This document shows positions 34,780-46,300 of a stretch of 64,000 bases of DNA, piece by piece. A program made the position numbers and the translations under genes. The DNA is from Hirundichthys speculiger (lineage: Eukaryota > Chordata > Actinopteri > Beloniformes > Exocoetidae), in contig JAGFBZ010000370.1 in assembly GCA_018398805.1 (NCBI GenBank), forward strand, positions 1 through 64,000, given 5' to 3'. The notes below the pieces were generated by a model. It ran no database searches and was not told the origin of the DNA. It worked only from the letters and a program-made list of their open reading frames with translations. Position 1 is the first letter of the stretch. Every line of letters starts with the position of its first letter.

Positions 34780-35230
34780 CATTTTTCATTTTTTATTTGT
34801 TTGAGCAGATAATGTGAAATGTGAACAAAAAACAAGACAATAAATAAAAATTAAAGTTAACACAAGTCATTGTATTTGCTCAAAAAGGAGTGGGAGGAAG
34901 AAAACTTATTTAATCTCACCCCTTTCTTCCAAGTTAACATAAATTACATAGCTGCTTCCTGCCAATTTGATTTAAAATTGAAAAGAACATACCAACAATA
35001 GTGATACAGAGCCATGAATTTAAGATGACTTTACTGTTGAGTCCCAAATAACCTCTGTCTAAAAAGTGACTTAAACTTATGGATATTTTGGCGTTGCTTA
35101 AGTTTGACGTCCAGGCCGTTCCGTAATTTCGCACCACATACCGACACACAAAACATTTTCCGGGTAGTTCTGACTTTTGATTACGAAAATTTTGCCAAGC
35201 CTCTAAGGTTGTGAGATTACTCTTTAACAG
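34780..35230 (-). repeat. LINE-like 3' tail remnant
   Basis: The minus strand shows the GTTTTCTTCCTCCCACTCCT-rich tail style of fish LINE 3' ends. No intact frame is present. The identification is weak. Confidence 0.35.
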
Positions 35231-35298
35231 TGAAAAACTTTTGGATATTGCTTGGTAGAGATGAATTAAATGCCTTGAAGATCAGGCATCAGACCCGT

Positions 35299-35620
35299 CA
35301 GGTATCTATCCAGCTGCTCAGGTGTCCATCCAGCTGCTCAGGTGTCCACCCAGCTGCTCAGGTGTCCACCCAGCTGCTCAGGTGTCCATCCAGCTGCTCA
35401 GGTGTCCATCCAGCTGCTGAGGTATCTATCCAGCTGCTCAGGTATCCATCCAGCTGCTCAGGTATCCATCCAGCTGCTCAGGTATCCATCCAGCTGCTCA
35501 GGTATCCATCCAGCTGCTCAGGTATCCATCCAGCTGTTCAGGTATCCATCCAGCTGCTCAGGTATCCATCCAGCTGCTCAGGTATCCATCCAGCTGCTGA
35601 GGTATCCATCCAGCTGATGG
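35299..35620. repeat. 20-bp minisatellite (GGTATCCATCCAGCTGCTCA)
   Basis: About 16 tandem units, alternating GGTGTCCA(C/T)C in the first third with GGTATCCATC later. Each unit includes the E-box-like CAGCTG. An (AAT)n run follows at 35633. Confidence 0.95.
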
Positions 35621-36182
35621 TCATTTAGGATGATAATAATAATAATAATAATCCTCCAAACTCCATCCCCTGGAAATGGTGTTCTTATGATCTCAAGCTG
35701 TCTAATCAGACAAAAGTTGCAGTGGTCAAGTCTGGATGAGTTTCTGTAAATCCTCCTGGACATCACATCTCTCCCTCTTCATATCTGGGTGAGGATCAGG
35801 GTTCATGTTGGTTTCTGAGCCCGGCACTGACCCGGTCCATCATCTGCTCTGTGAACTTCAGGTGGAGGGACAAAGGGAGGTTCAGGAGGACAATGACCTA
35901 GTGGGGGTTTGAGGGAGGCGAGGGGGGGGGGGGGGGGGGGAGTGTAGGAGAGTAAAAACCACCAAACTAGAGACAACTCCTAGTGTGGAGGGAAACACTG
36001 GAGCTAAAACCTAAAAGATTAAAAAACAGTAAAAAAGGATAAAAACAGACAATAGATACAGTAATGATAAAATGTATAAAAATATGAAAATGTAGAATTT
36101 AAAAGTTAAGAATTTTTAAATGAAATTTAAAAATGTAATGATAATAAAATGCACATAGACTTAAAATAAATTAAAACTTAAA

Positions 36183-36440
36183 TTAAATCACTAAAATCAT
36201 TAGATTAAGAACAGTAAAATAAAATAAATAAAAGAGTGAAAAAAAATCATGTAAAGCCAGATTAAAAAGGTGAGTCTTCAGCTTCCTTTTAAACATCTCA
36301 ACAGTCTCTTTGGTCCTGATGTTCTCCTCCAGGCTGGTCCACAGATGAGGACCGTGAAGACATTTAAAAACCAATAAAAGAACCTTAAAAGAACCCTCTC
36401 TGCAGAGGGTCTTCCTGCCAAGCACACCTTTGTCTCTCAC
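36183..36440 (-). pseudogene. L2-type LINE C-terminal fragment
   Basis: The minus strand reads F-K-V-L-L-L-V-F-K-C-L-H-G, L-W-T-S-L-E-E-N-I-R and E-T-V-E-M-F-K-R-K-L-K-T-H-L-F, matching the end of the L2-type reverse transcriptase protein seen at 37373-37735. It is preceded by a G tract (35922-35941) and AT-rich DNA. Confidence 0.6.
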
Positions 36441-36842
36441 ACATTTTTTTTAAATTATCTCTGTGGGACGATGGCCTCTTCTGATTGGCTGGCTCCATTT
36501 CCATGGTTACTAGCCAAACATCCTGTGCTCAGCAGGTAAATATGGTCTAATAGTTACAGCTTAATAGTTACAGATCTAATAGTTACAGATAATTCAACCG
36601 TAAAACGTGACTGTTATTTTTTTTTCCTCTACACAACACGAGACAATCTTTTAAGTGAAGAGGCTATCGTAAAAGTAACATCACGGTACATCTATCTTCA
36701 TACCTGTCAAGTTTGGGATTTGAGAATAAGGGACATTTCCTGGCGTCCGCTGTGAGCAGTCCCACCATCCCAACCAAGCTCCAGTATCTCTTATATTTTT
36801 GGTGTACAAAAAAGCTAAAATCACAGCTGCACTACTTCATCA

Positions 36843-39225
36843 TCAATCAATCAATCATACTTTATTTATAGAGCACTTTTCATGCAGACAGGAGCAGCTC
36901 AAAGTGCTTTACATAAAAACAATACAGGAAACGATAATCACAAATGACCCCCCCCCCCCCCCCATACACACACACACACACACATATAAAAACATAGAAT
37001 TTAAGAATTGTGAGAAAGAATGGTGAGGAAACGCCATCTCACACTCGCTACTTTGAAGTGGGGAAACACCTGAGAGAAGATACTTGATAAGATAACTATA
37101 TTGCCTAAAATTTGGTAAATATCTAAAAAAATAAAATAATAAAATAGATAAAATTCAGTTAAATGCCCAACTTACAATGTAAAATTAGTCAAAAAATAAA
37201 ATAAAAAATAGAATAAAAAATAAAATAAGATAAAATAAATAAAATTCAACTAAAACTAGTCTAAGAGATAGTGAAAGATACAATGAATAAAATAGATTCA
37301 GTTAAGACCCAGACTAAGAAGTTAAGATAATAAAATAAAAATTAGGCTAAAAACACAATAAATATGTAAGATTTACTTGAAAACTAGACTAAAAAGGTAG
37401 GTCTTGAGTTTGCTTTTAAACATGTTCACAGTTTCTATCTTCCTCAGGTCCTCAGGCAAGCTGTTCCATAAACGTGGGCCATAATGGTAAAATGAGGCTT
37501 CGCCATATGTTTTAGTTAAAACCTTTGGAGTAATTAAAAGGCCACTGCCTGAAGACCTGAGATTTCTAGAGGGCACATATGATAAAAGCAAATCAGATAA
37601 ATAGTTGGGACCAAGACCATTAAGAGCTTTAAAAACCATTAAAAGGATCTTAAAATCGATTCTGAAGCACACAGGTAACCAGTGCAGAGCTTTTAAAATT
37701 GGTGTGATGTGTGCTCTCTTTCTGGTCCTTGTCAAAACTCGTGCAGCAGAGTTCCTGAAGATGCTGTAGTGGAGTAATGCTTTTTTTAGAGAGACCAGAA
37801 AGAAGAGCGTTACAGTAATCTATTCTACAGGTGATAAAAGCGTGCATTAGTGTCTCTGTGTCGGTTTGAGACAAAAATGGCCGCACTTTGGCAATGTTCT
37901 TGAGATGATAAAAACCACTCTTAACTATACTTTTAATGTGAGCATTAAATTTTAATTTTGTATCTAAAATAACACCAAGGTTTTTTACCTGCTCAGACGT
38001 ATTAAAAGCTAAGGTTTTGAGTTTTAGATTAAGTTTTTCTCTGTGTGCATCAGGACCGATGACAAGTACTTCTGTTTTGTCCTGGTTGAGCTGTAAGAAG
38101 TTACCTGCCATCCATAACTTGATATCTAAAATACATTTAAAAAGGGCATCTATTGGCCGTGTGTCATCAGGAGACACGGCTATGTAGAGCTGTGTGTCAT
38201 CAGCATAACTATGGAAATTAATGCCGTGTCTCCTAATGACGTCCCCCAATGGCAGCATATAAAGATTAAAAAGAATTGGACCTAAAATCGAGCCTTGGGG
38301 GACACCACACTTCAGTTCATAGCTCTTTGAAGAGCATTCGTTCATGTTTATAAAAAAATTTCTGCCAGTAAGATATGATTTAAACCAATTAAAAACAGTT
38401 CCAGAGAGGCCAATCATGGTATGAAGTTTGTCCAGGAGAATTGTGTGGTGAACTGTGTCAAATGCTGCACTTAGGTCAAGCAAGACAAGGACAGAAAGTT
38501 GCTTCATATCCATGTTGCACCTTAGGTCATTCACAACTTTTGTTAATGCCGTCTCTGTACTGTGTTTGGCCCTAAAACCAGATTGATATATCTCTAAAAT
38601 ACAATTAGAGTTTAAAAATTCATTCAGCTGATTAAAAACAAGCTTTTCTAAAATCTTACTTAAAAAGGGCAGATTTGATACAGGTCTGTAATTATTCAGA
38701 TCTGATGGATCTAGATTGTTTCTCTTCAGAAGGGGTTTGACTATTGCAGTTTTAAGTGATGATGGGAAAACACCAGTCTGAAGAGAGCAGTTAATAATAT
38801 TGAGCAAATCCTTGTTTAAAAAGCCATAAACTGATTTAAAAAAGGGTGTAGGGATAGGATCTAAAACACAGGTCGAAGGTTTCAGTTGAGAAATTACCTT
38901 TACCAACATGTCAGTATCAACCAGGACAAATTTCTCTAGCGTCTCCCCACTTGCAAAGAGATGTTCATGAGTGTTAAAATCCAAGGTTTGACGGTGGGAT
39001 AAGGTTGACCTTATGGTATCAATTTTAGCATTAAAATGGGCTGCAAATTCCTCAGACTTTGTGTTAGGATGAAATATTATTTGTGTTAAAAAAAACTGGA
39101 TTAATTAAATGATCAATTGTTGAAAAAAGAATCTTGGGATTGTTCCGGTTGTCACTGATGAGTTTTGAAAAATGGGCTTGTCTTGATTGCTTTATTGCCT
39201 CATTATAGATGATCAACTGTGAGGT
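36843..39225 (-). mobile_element. 5'-truncated L2-type LINE with nearly complete reverse transcriptase
   Basis: The minus-strand frame 38984-37650 encodes 444 residues of reverse transcriptase: L-K-P-S-T-C-V-L-D-P-I-P-T, N-Y-R-P-V-S-N-L-P, L-L-D-L-S-A-A-F-D-T-V, G-V-P-Q-G-S-I-L-G-P and the catalytic Y-A-D-D. One extra base near 37766 shifts the frame; the C-terminus continues to 37373 (L-K-A-L-H-W-L-P-V, L-W-N-S-L-P-E-D-L). Upstream coding traces reach about 39225, beyond another frameshift in an A run near 39090. The endonuclease is missing. 36843-37370 resembles the 3' tail. It cannot move by itself. Confidence 0.8.
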
Positions 39226-39840
39226 CAGGCACACCTGGATTAATCAGTTTGTCAACTAATGGCACACAGGAAACAAAGCAGCTGGATGAAGTTCAGGAAG
39301 TAGTGCAGCTGTGCATTAACATAATGTGAACATTCATTACAGCCTAAATAAAAACAATAAAGGGGTATATATATATGAAGAGCATTTATTTGAAGGGATT
39401 TGCATAATTTTTGTTCATTTAACATTGCTTGTATTTACATTTACATTTGATTTTCATTCCACACATTGTTTTCATTTCATGTTGCTCTTCTTTTACAGTT
39501 TTTCATCTCATTTCACATGACTTTTCTTTACTCTTTTAATGACTTGTACTCATTTGTAGCAGACTTTACATTTTTTATGACTGCTTTGGATGTCACACGC
39601 TAACCTCGCGATATCTACCACCTACAGTACCTGTAGTATCCATCTACTGTTGTGGCAGTTATCACGAGACAACTGACAGATCTCAGTTTGGGAATGTGTT
39701 TTTTTTTCTCTTTTTTTTTTTTTTTTACTCCGCCTGATGCTGTATTTAATATTTTTTAATAACGTAGGTTAAAATACGGGACTTTCCCGGCCAAAACGTG
39801 ACACTTGACATGTATGTCTATCTTTAGCTGGTAGGGATTT
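39226..39840. other. Intergenic, nothing recognised
   Basis: AT-rich, with TTTTCATTTCATG-type runs and a T tract near 39710-39726. It lies between the LINE and the NLR promoter region. Confidence 0.35.
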
Positions 39841-39841
39841 C

Positions 39842-39882
39842 TGACGTCACAAACATTTCTCTTCCCTTCACTTTCACTTTCG
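39842..39882 (-). promoter_or_regulatory. CRE and ISRE-like elements upstream of the NLR gene
   Basis: A palindromic CRE core TGACGTCA lies at 39842-39849. On the minus strand 39866-39882 reads CGAAAGTGAAAGTGAAG, which fits the GAAANNGAAA consensus bound by IRF/STAT factors. A likely non-coding first exon ends at the GTGAGT donor at 40068, so these sites would lie just upstream of transcription start. This suggests interferon-responsive control, by inference. Confidence 0.5.
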
Positions 39883-40398
39883 CGTTCCCGCTGTGGCGTC
39901 GATGATCTCCGTGTTAAACCTCCGTCTGAAGGTAATGGGATACAGTTTTTAAACTTTGAGTCGTTACCATCAGCTGTCCGCAGCTTAGTTCCGGCAGGAA
40001 TCAGCCGTTGACGGTAAACGTTCACGTTAACGGAGTCGCTCCTGCAAGTGGAGTCGAGACTGTGGAGGTGAGTTTGACAGAGTTTCTCTCCGCTCTGCTC
40101 CCTGCCGGAAGTTTACACTCATCACCGCCTAGTTATGGACTTGGGGCTGATTTAACCCCGGGGGTGGGGTGGGGGTGCTGATAGTGCTGTTGGCCCGGTA
40201 TGGCACAGATCAGTTCTGCTTGTGTGTCAGTGAATGCTAAATTTACATGCATCTGATGTGTGCTGGTCTCTATGACTCCATCTAGTGGTCAGCCGGCAGA
40301 AGTGCAACAGAAAAACCGGTTGGAGGAGGAGGCGCTCATTACTTTTAAACAGAAAAATGATAAGGTGCGTGAGGTGACGTGGACGTGAATTCAGCAGC

Positions 40399-43300
40399 AT
40401 GGATCAGTGTGAGGACAGAGAGGAGGAAGCTCCTCCCTCTAAAAAGACCCGGCGTGGGGAGCATGGAGGCTGGAGCGCACCTCAGAGGTGAGTTTATCAT
40501 CTCTGACTGTCCTCGGGTCTGCTGCATGTCAGAGCTCAGCACTAACATCACCAAACCGTCATTATCACAGGAGTGGACCTGGACCTGGACCTGAACCTGG
40601 ACCTGGACCTGGACCTGGACCCAGCTGTGTGTCTTTAAAGAGCAACCACTCAAAGGGCATCATTGCTGAATTTAAAGAAGAGCAAACTTTTGCCACTAAC
40701 AGGTGAGCAGTATTGGAAAACATTCTCCGAACATATGTTTTATATACATACAGCTATTTTTCATTTAAATGTAACGTGTGATTTTTTTTTTTCCTATCAG
40801 GCTTCACCAGAAAACAGACTCTCTTGAATATGAGCCCAGCTGTGTGTCCATGAAAAGTGACCATTCAAAGGGCATTGTTACTGAATTTAAAAGTGACAAA
40901 CCCTCTGCTGCGTGCAGGTGAGATGTATGCAGTTGTATCTGTAAGATGTCACTGATTCAGACTGGAATTATTTTATTCCAGGATATGTCTAATGTGAGTA
41001 CAGCTCTTCCTCGCTGACGTGTCTTTCTTCGTTTGTGAGGTGATGTGTGCTGGATGTTTTCCAGAAACACAGAAGAGTGAAGAGTGGATGTTGTAGGCAG
41101 TGTTTCTGATTGTGTGTAGTACAGTGGTTGGTCCAGCAGGTGTCACCTTTGTGCTGTTGCTCAGACACAAGTGGCAACCATGTAAAGCACGTGTGTCAAA
41201 CTCAGGGCTAATTTTATTTGGCCCACGAGAACATGCAAACACATTCATATACCTACTGTATAATTCAGTTCAACTGCTTCACCACTGGATCTCCATTTTG
41301 TTATATAAATTCAAGCCATTTCCTACAAAACCTTTGTGCCTCAGTCAATATTTGAATGTCCATCTGAAATCGGGAGCACCAGTGCTACTAAGTAGAAAAG
41401 GTACATTTAAGTGACAGGCTTAATTTTAGATTGATAAGGGAAGATGTCATTTTTATTGTTGCACTAAACATTAAAGGTAATCAGACATTTAGTCATCTTT
41501 ATTTCAGTGTTTTCTGTATCTACAGTGGTAGAGATGAGAAGTCAGAACAAATTAGCACAATCAAATGAGAAATGAGCATTTAACAGCTGGTGGCTTGACT
41601 TTGATAAATATAGGGTGTGGCTCAAGAAAGTCCAGGAACCCAGAGCTTCCCAAATATGTTTTTTATCTCATTAGTGTTTTACTGTTGTAAGTGTTGCATA
41701 AATGGAAAATAAAAAAGAATAATTGCATCAAATGATAGAGTGCCATTAGTTTGTTGCAAAGTAGTAGATCCTGGCTTGGAAATTTGGTCTTAAATGTGAT
41801 GTATATGGAAAATTCTGGGACTATGTGGAGTAGTGCCAAAACATCATGGAAAAGTCATGGAAATATTTTTGTAAAGATGTGATGAGATTTTTGGACAAAA
41901 TGAGAAAGAAAAATATAAAGTAATATGAGTTATCATCCTGGGTTAGCAGAGGTCATAGGGACCGAAAAATTTTTCTCAGTAGCTCTGTTAATTATTGCCC
42001 AAAACTCATGAAATTTGACTCAGGAGTTGACAATGGGAACCTCTATCAAATTTCAAAGGCTGATCTGGATCTGATCCAGAACCCGGATTTTTATCGCAAT
42101 CCGTAATTCGCTATATGGGAGAATTGTTGCACTTGGCGGAGGTCTGCGCTCTCCAAGTGCTTTTCTAGTCTGATGATGTTGTCATGAATATTCAGTCTAG
42201 AGGAGTTGACAATCAAAACAATGTCCAGTTTACATTGAAAACACAGAAAAAAGCAACAGATCTTCCAGTTTAAAACTAAAATCTTCATATATCTGAGTTT
42301 ATATTTGGAAAAATTACTGGAGATCTTAATGGACGAAAATAGTTGTGAACAACATTCACCCCTTTACTTCGTTTGTTGCCCGTTTGTAAACTAGAAGACT
42401 GGAACTGGAACAGGGCCGACCTCCTCCTTGGTCTTTTTAACGACTGTGTCTTTGTTAGTGTTGGATCCAGTAAGATCCACTCAATACTTTATTAATCCCT
42501 AAAGGAAAATTATCACTTGGTGGGACTAATGCTCCACTTTCACTGTTGCCCACCTGCTAGTAGAATAGAAATGGAAGAAGAAAGTGACGACGAAGAAAGG
42601 GGGCGAGGGGGAAGAAGAAAAATATAGCTACAAAGATAAGATCAACATTGAAGGAGCCGAGATGGTTGCTGCATTTCTCAGTAGAAGATCCCAAAAGGTT
42701 TCATGGAGGTTCAGTTCCTGGTATGGAGCCAATGGTTGAGGCCCCATGAAATGTCTTGAAAACCCATCTAATTTCTCCTTCCAGTCGTGAAGTTGATCAG
42801 CCCTCATGTGTGGAAGCACACTCATGTCCTTCTTGGGTAGATGCACTTAGTGTAGGACAACTGTGGTCCTCGATCACCTGCCCTTTGTCCGAGTTTCCTA
42901 CTCACAGTGTTGTATTTCCTGACGTTAGCTTTGTTCCACTAAGTGAAACCATGATTTCTCCACAGAATGGACCAGCAGAGCTCAGACGCTCCCAGTAGTC
43001 AGTCTGTCCAGCAGGATCAGACACATCTGGACACCGTAATTATGGTGTGTACTTACACAACATCTACTTTAAAGTGTATTGGGTTCATGGCCGTCTCCAT
43101 GCTGCTCTTTGCAAAGCATAAGTTCAGCATGGATCTGATGTTTGGTCCTCTGTTCCAGCTGCTGGAGGACAACATTGTCACGTTTGTGAAGAACGAGCTG
43201 AAGAAGATGAAGAAGGTTCTGAGTTCAGATTACAAAGAATATTTAGAGAGTCAAACGGATGATGAAGGTGTGCTGGAGGATGAGGGTAAAGAAGAAAGGC

Positions 43301-46300
43301 GTAGCAACAGAGAGGCATTTATAAAGATTTCACTGAACTTTCTGAGGAGGCTGAAAGAGGACGAGCTGGCTGACCGTCTGGAGAGCAGTAAGTGTTTTTC
43401 TCTCTAGCGAAACAGGATATTTACAAATGTGTCATTATTAAGACTGCTACTAATTAGCACCCTATATGAGCTGACTACTAGTTATGGCAGCTGTTAACTC
43501 TACCAGTGACCTGTTTAGAAATGACAAAGTTCAGAAAGATGAGCTCCAAAATCCTCCCAACGCCATAGTATTGGTCTTAAAACGTGCTTACCCAAGCAAA
43601 ACCCATCCAGTTTGAAGGGACTGGATGGGTTCTCAGTCCTGTGTCTCTCAGCTGTTGTGTGAAGGCAATAGGACAGTCTGCGGGGCTCCGGATGTTGGAG
43701 CGGAATGGCCAGTGGTGGTCCTTAGTGTAGTCCCAGTCTTACCAAGGAAAGCTGAAGACACTGCCAAGCAACGTCAAGACAGTCTTGACGTTGCTTGGCA
43801 GTGGTGGTCCTTAGTGTAGTCCCAGTCTTACCAAGGAAAGCTGAAGACACTGCCAAGCAACAACAAGACCATCTTGACGTTGCTTGGCAGTGGTGGTCCT
43901 TAGTGTAGTCCCAGACTTACCAAGGAAAGCTGAAGACACTGCCAAGCAACGTCAAGACAGTCTTGACGTTGCTTGGCAGTGGTGGTCCTTAGTGTAGTTC
44001 CAGTCTTACCAAGGAAAGCTGAAGACACTGCCAAGCAACGTCAAGACAGTCTTGACGTTGCTTGGCAGTGGTGGTCCTTAGTGTAGTGCCAGTCTTACCA
44101 AGGATAGCTGAAGACACTGCCAAGCAACATCAAGACAGTTTTGACGTTGCTTGGCAGTGGTGGTCCTTAGTGTAGTGCCAGTCTTACCAAGGAAAGCTGA
44201 AGACACTGCCAAGCAACGTCAAGGCAGTCTTGACGTTGCTTGGCAGTGGTGGTCCTTAGTGTAGTCCCAGTCTTACCAAGGAAAGGTTGGGACACTGCCA
44301 AGCAACGTCAAGACAGTCTTGAGCTCGATCAATCTCATTTCCTCCTTGCCCATTACTTTCTTGAGTCCCTGCCATAATGTCCACTAAAGCTCTATGAGCT
44401 GGTTTTCTTTGTTGATTTGTGATATAGTGCCCTGAAGTGATACCCAGTTGTCTCAAGAGATGACCAGGGCAGGAATCCAAAGCTACATAGACATTTTAAG
44501 CCCGCCGTGGTTGGAGACTGCAAGAGCTTGACAACATTAAAAAAGTAGTAATCAAATTCAATTCTTTTAAATTAAACTGAAAATAATATCTTAATGTGCA
44601 AAAGGCCAAGCGGCACAAATGAGTGACAGCTGCCACCGCCGATATCTTTACCTGTCTCGGGTAAACGCGACCAAGCCTGTCAGAGAGCAACGACCGGGCC
44701 GAGACCAACTGTACCGATTCCGACCCGAACCTGGAGTTACGTCTTGTGAATGGGGTCGGAACCTCTGGTTTCCGGGTTGTCTGGTTGTTCCGAAGACCTC
44801 TAGTACAGAGTTAAGAGGAATGAGAGTACAGTCACCTGTGTAAAGCTCGTGGCTTCAACATCCTGTAGCTTTGAGGCTAACTGTGATAACATAATTTTAA
44901 CATAACATTAAATCAACTTTGATATTTATTTTATGGCTGTCAAACCATAATTTGCTCAAACAAGCACCCCAAATTCAACATTTTCCATGACGAGTGGTCA
45001 GTGAGTATGATGAAATTAAGCAGTTCCTCCTAAATCCCTGAGGCATTTCTGCTGGAAACGTAGTGCGTCTCTGGAGTCTGCTGCTGTATGTTAGCCAGCA
45101 TGTGTTCCCACTGTTCTTTCAAATAAACCTTTTTCCAAATCTCTAATTAAATTGGTAATGTTAAACAGGACCATCTTACTTCCACCCTTAGGGTTGCTGG
45201 CTTTACACTCATTGCAAGTTGTAGTCTTGTAGGTCATTTCCCCCTCAGATCACAGCACTACTAGTTAAATAGAGGGAATGACTAATTTGATATTTACTAA
45301 AGCTGTGTCAGATAGTTCATTCTGATATTAATCACTGCCCTGTGTTTCCTCCTATAGCTCAATAGAAACTACACACTCTAGTATAGTATGCAACAACATG
45401 TTCACACATTTTGGCAGAATAACAGATGGTATGTTCTCTTTTAGGATGGACAAAGACGGAAAACTCTCCCCATGAACAAATTATTAGCAGAAGTTGTGAA
45501 ATCAATTAAATCAGTGGTTCTCAAACTTTTAATTCTGCGTACCACCTGAGAAGCTGTTCAGCTTTCTGAGTAGCACCATGATGACCAGTTTTAAAATATA
45601 GCCATATACGCCTTCATAATTAGCTTTAAACACACAGGAGACATGTTTATTACCTCCGCCAAGTTGGTTATGTTTTTGCTGGCGTTTATACTCAAAAAGT
45701 TATGGATGGATTTTGATGAAATTTTCAGGAGTTGTCATAAATGTGAAAAGGAAGAACTGATTTCATTTTGCGTGTGATCCGGAAGAAATCCAGGATTCTG
45801 GATCACTTTCAAATTTTCAATAACATTACGGTCAATGGGGCCAAATATTTTGTTTCTCAATATCTCCGTTACTTATTGCCCAAAACTCATGACATTTGAC
45901 TCAGGGATTGACAATGGAAACCTCTATCAAATTTCAAAGGCTGATCCAGATCTGATCCAGAACGCGGATTTTATAGCAATCTCTATAAAAACATTGAGGT
46001 TGTTTAATTTCAATGTATTGACTTTGGAAACAAATATTGCATGAAATCTTTATAGAATTATTATTTATTTTGTGTGCATCACAAAATAAAGGAAGATATG
46101 GTACTTTTAGTACTTTAGTACTTTAGTGGTCCCATATTGTCAGTGCTTTATGTTTGACTAATATTTATGGTGTAAGTCGGTATATGGGGGGCTTGGCGGA
46201 GGTCTGCCGTCTCCGAGTGCTTTTCTAGTTTCTTATTTTGGTTTTTTAATACCTGAATTGTTACTTTACTAAATCAGACATTTACAACGCTGTCCAACAA

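Noticed and set aside
35230..35628. 132-codon frame with repeated I-Q-L-L-R
   Set aside because: Product of the 20-bp minisatellite; all frames are open.
39756..40025. 90-codon minus-strand open frame at the NLR promoter
   Set aside because: No domain or splice context; it covers the CRE/ISRE region and likely first exon.
43038..43158. Reading the NLR helical exons as one continuous exon (42967-43407)
   Set aside because: The extra residues are absent from the family, and clear GTGTGT donor and TTCCAG acceptor sites mark an intron at 43045-43158.
43711..44327. Possible CRISPR array
   Set aside because: Units are contiguous 89-bp repeats with no unique spacers, in a eukaryotic intron.
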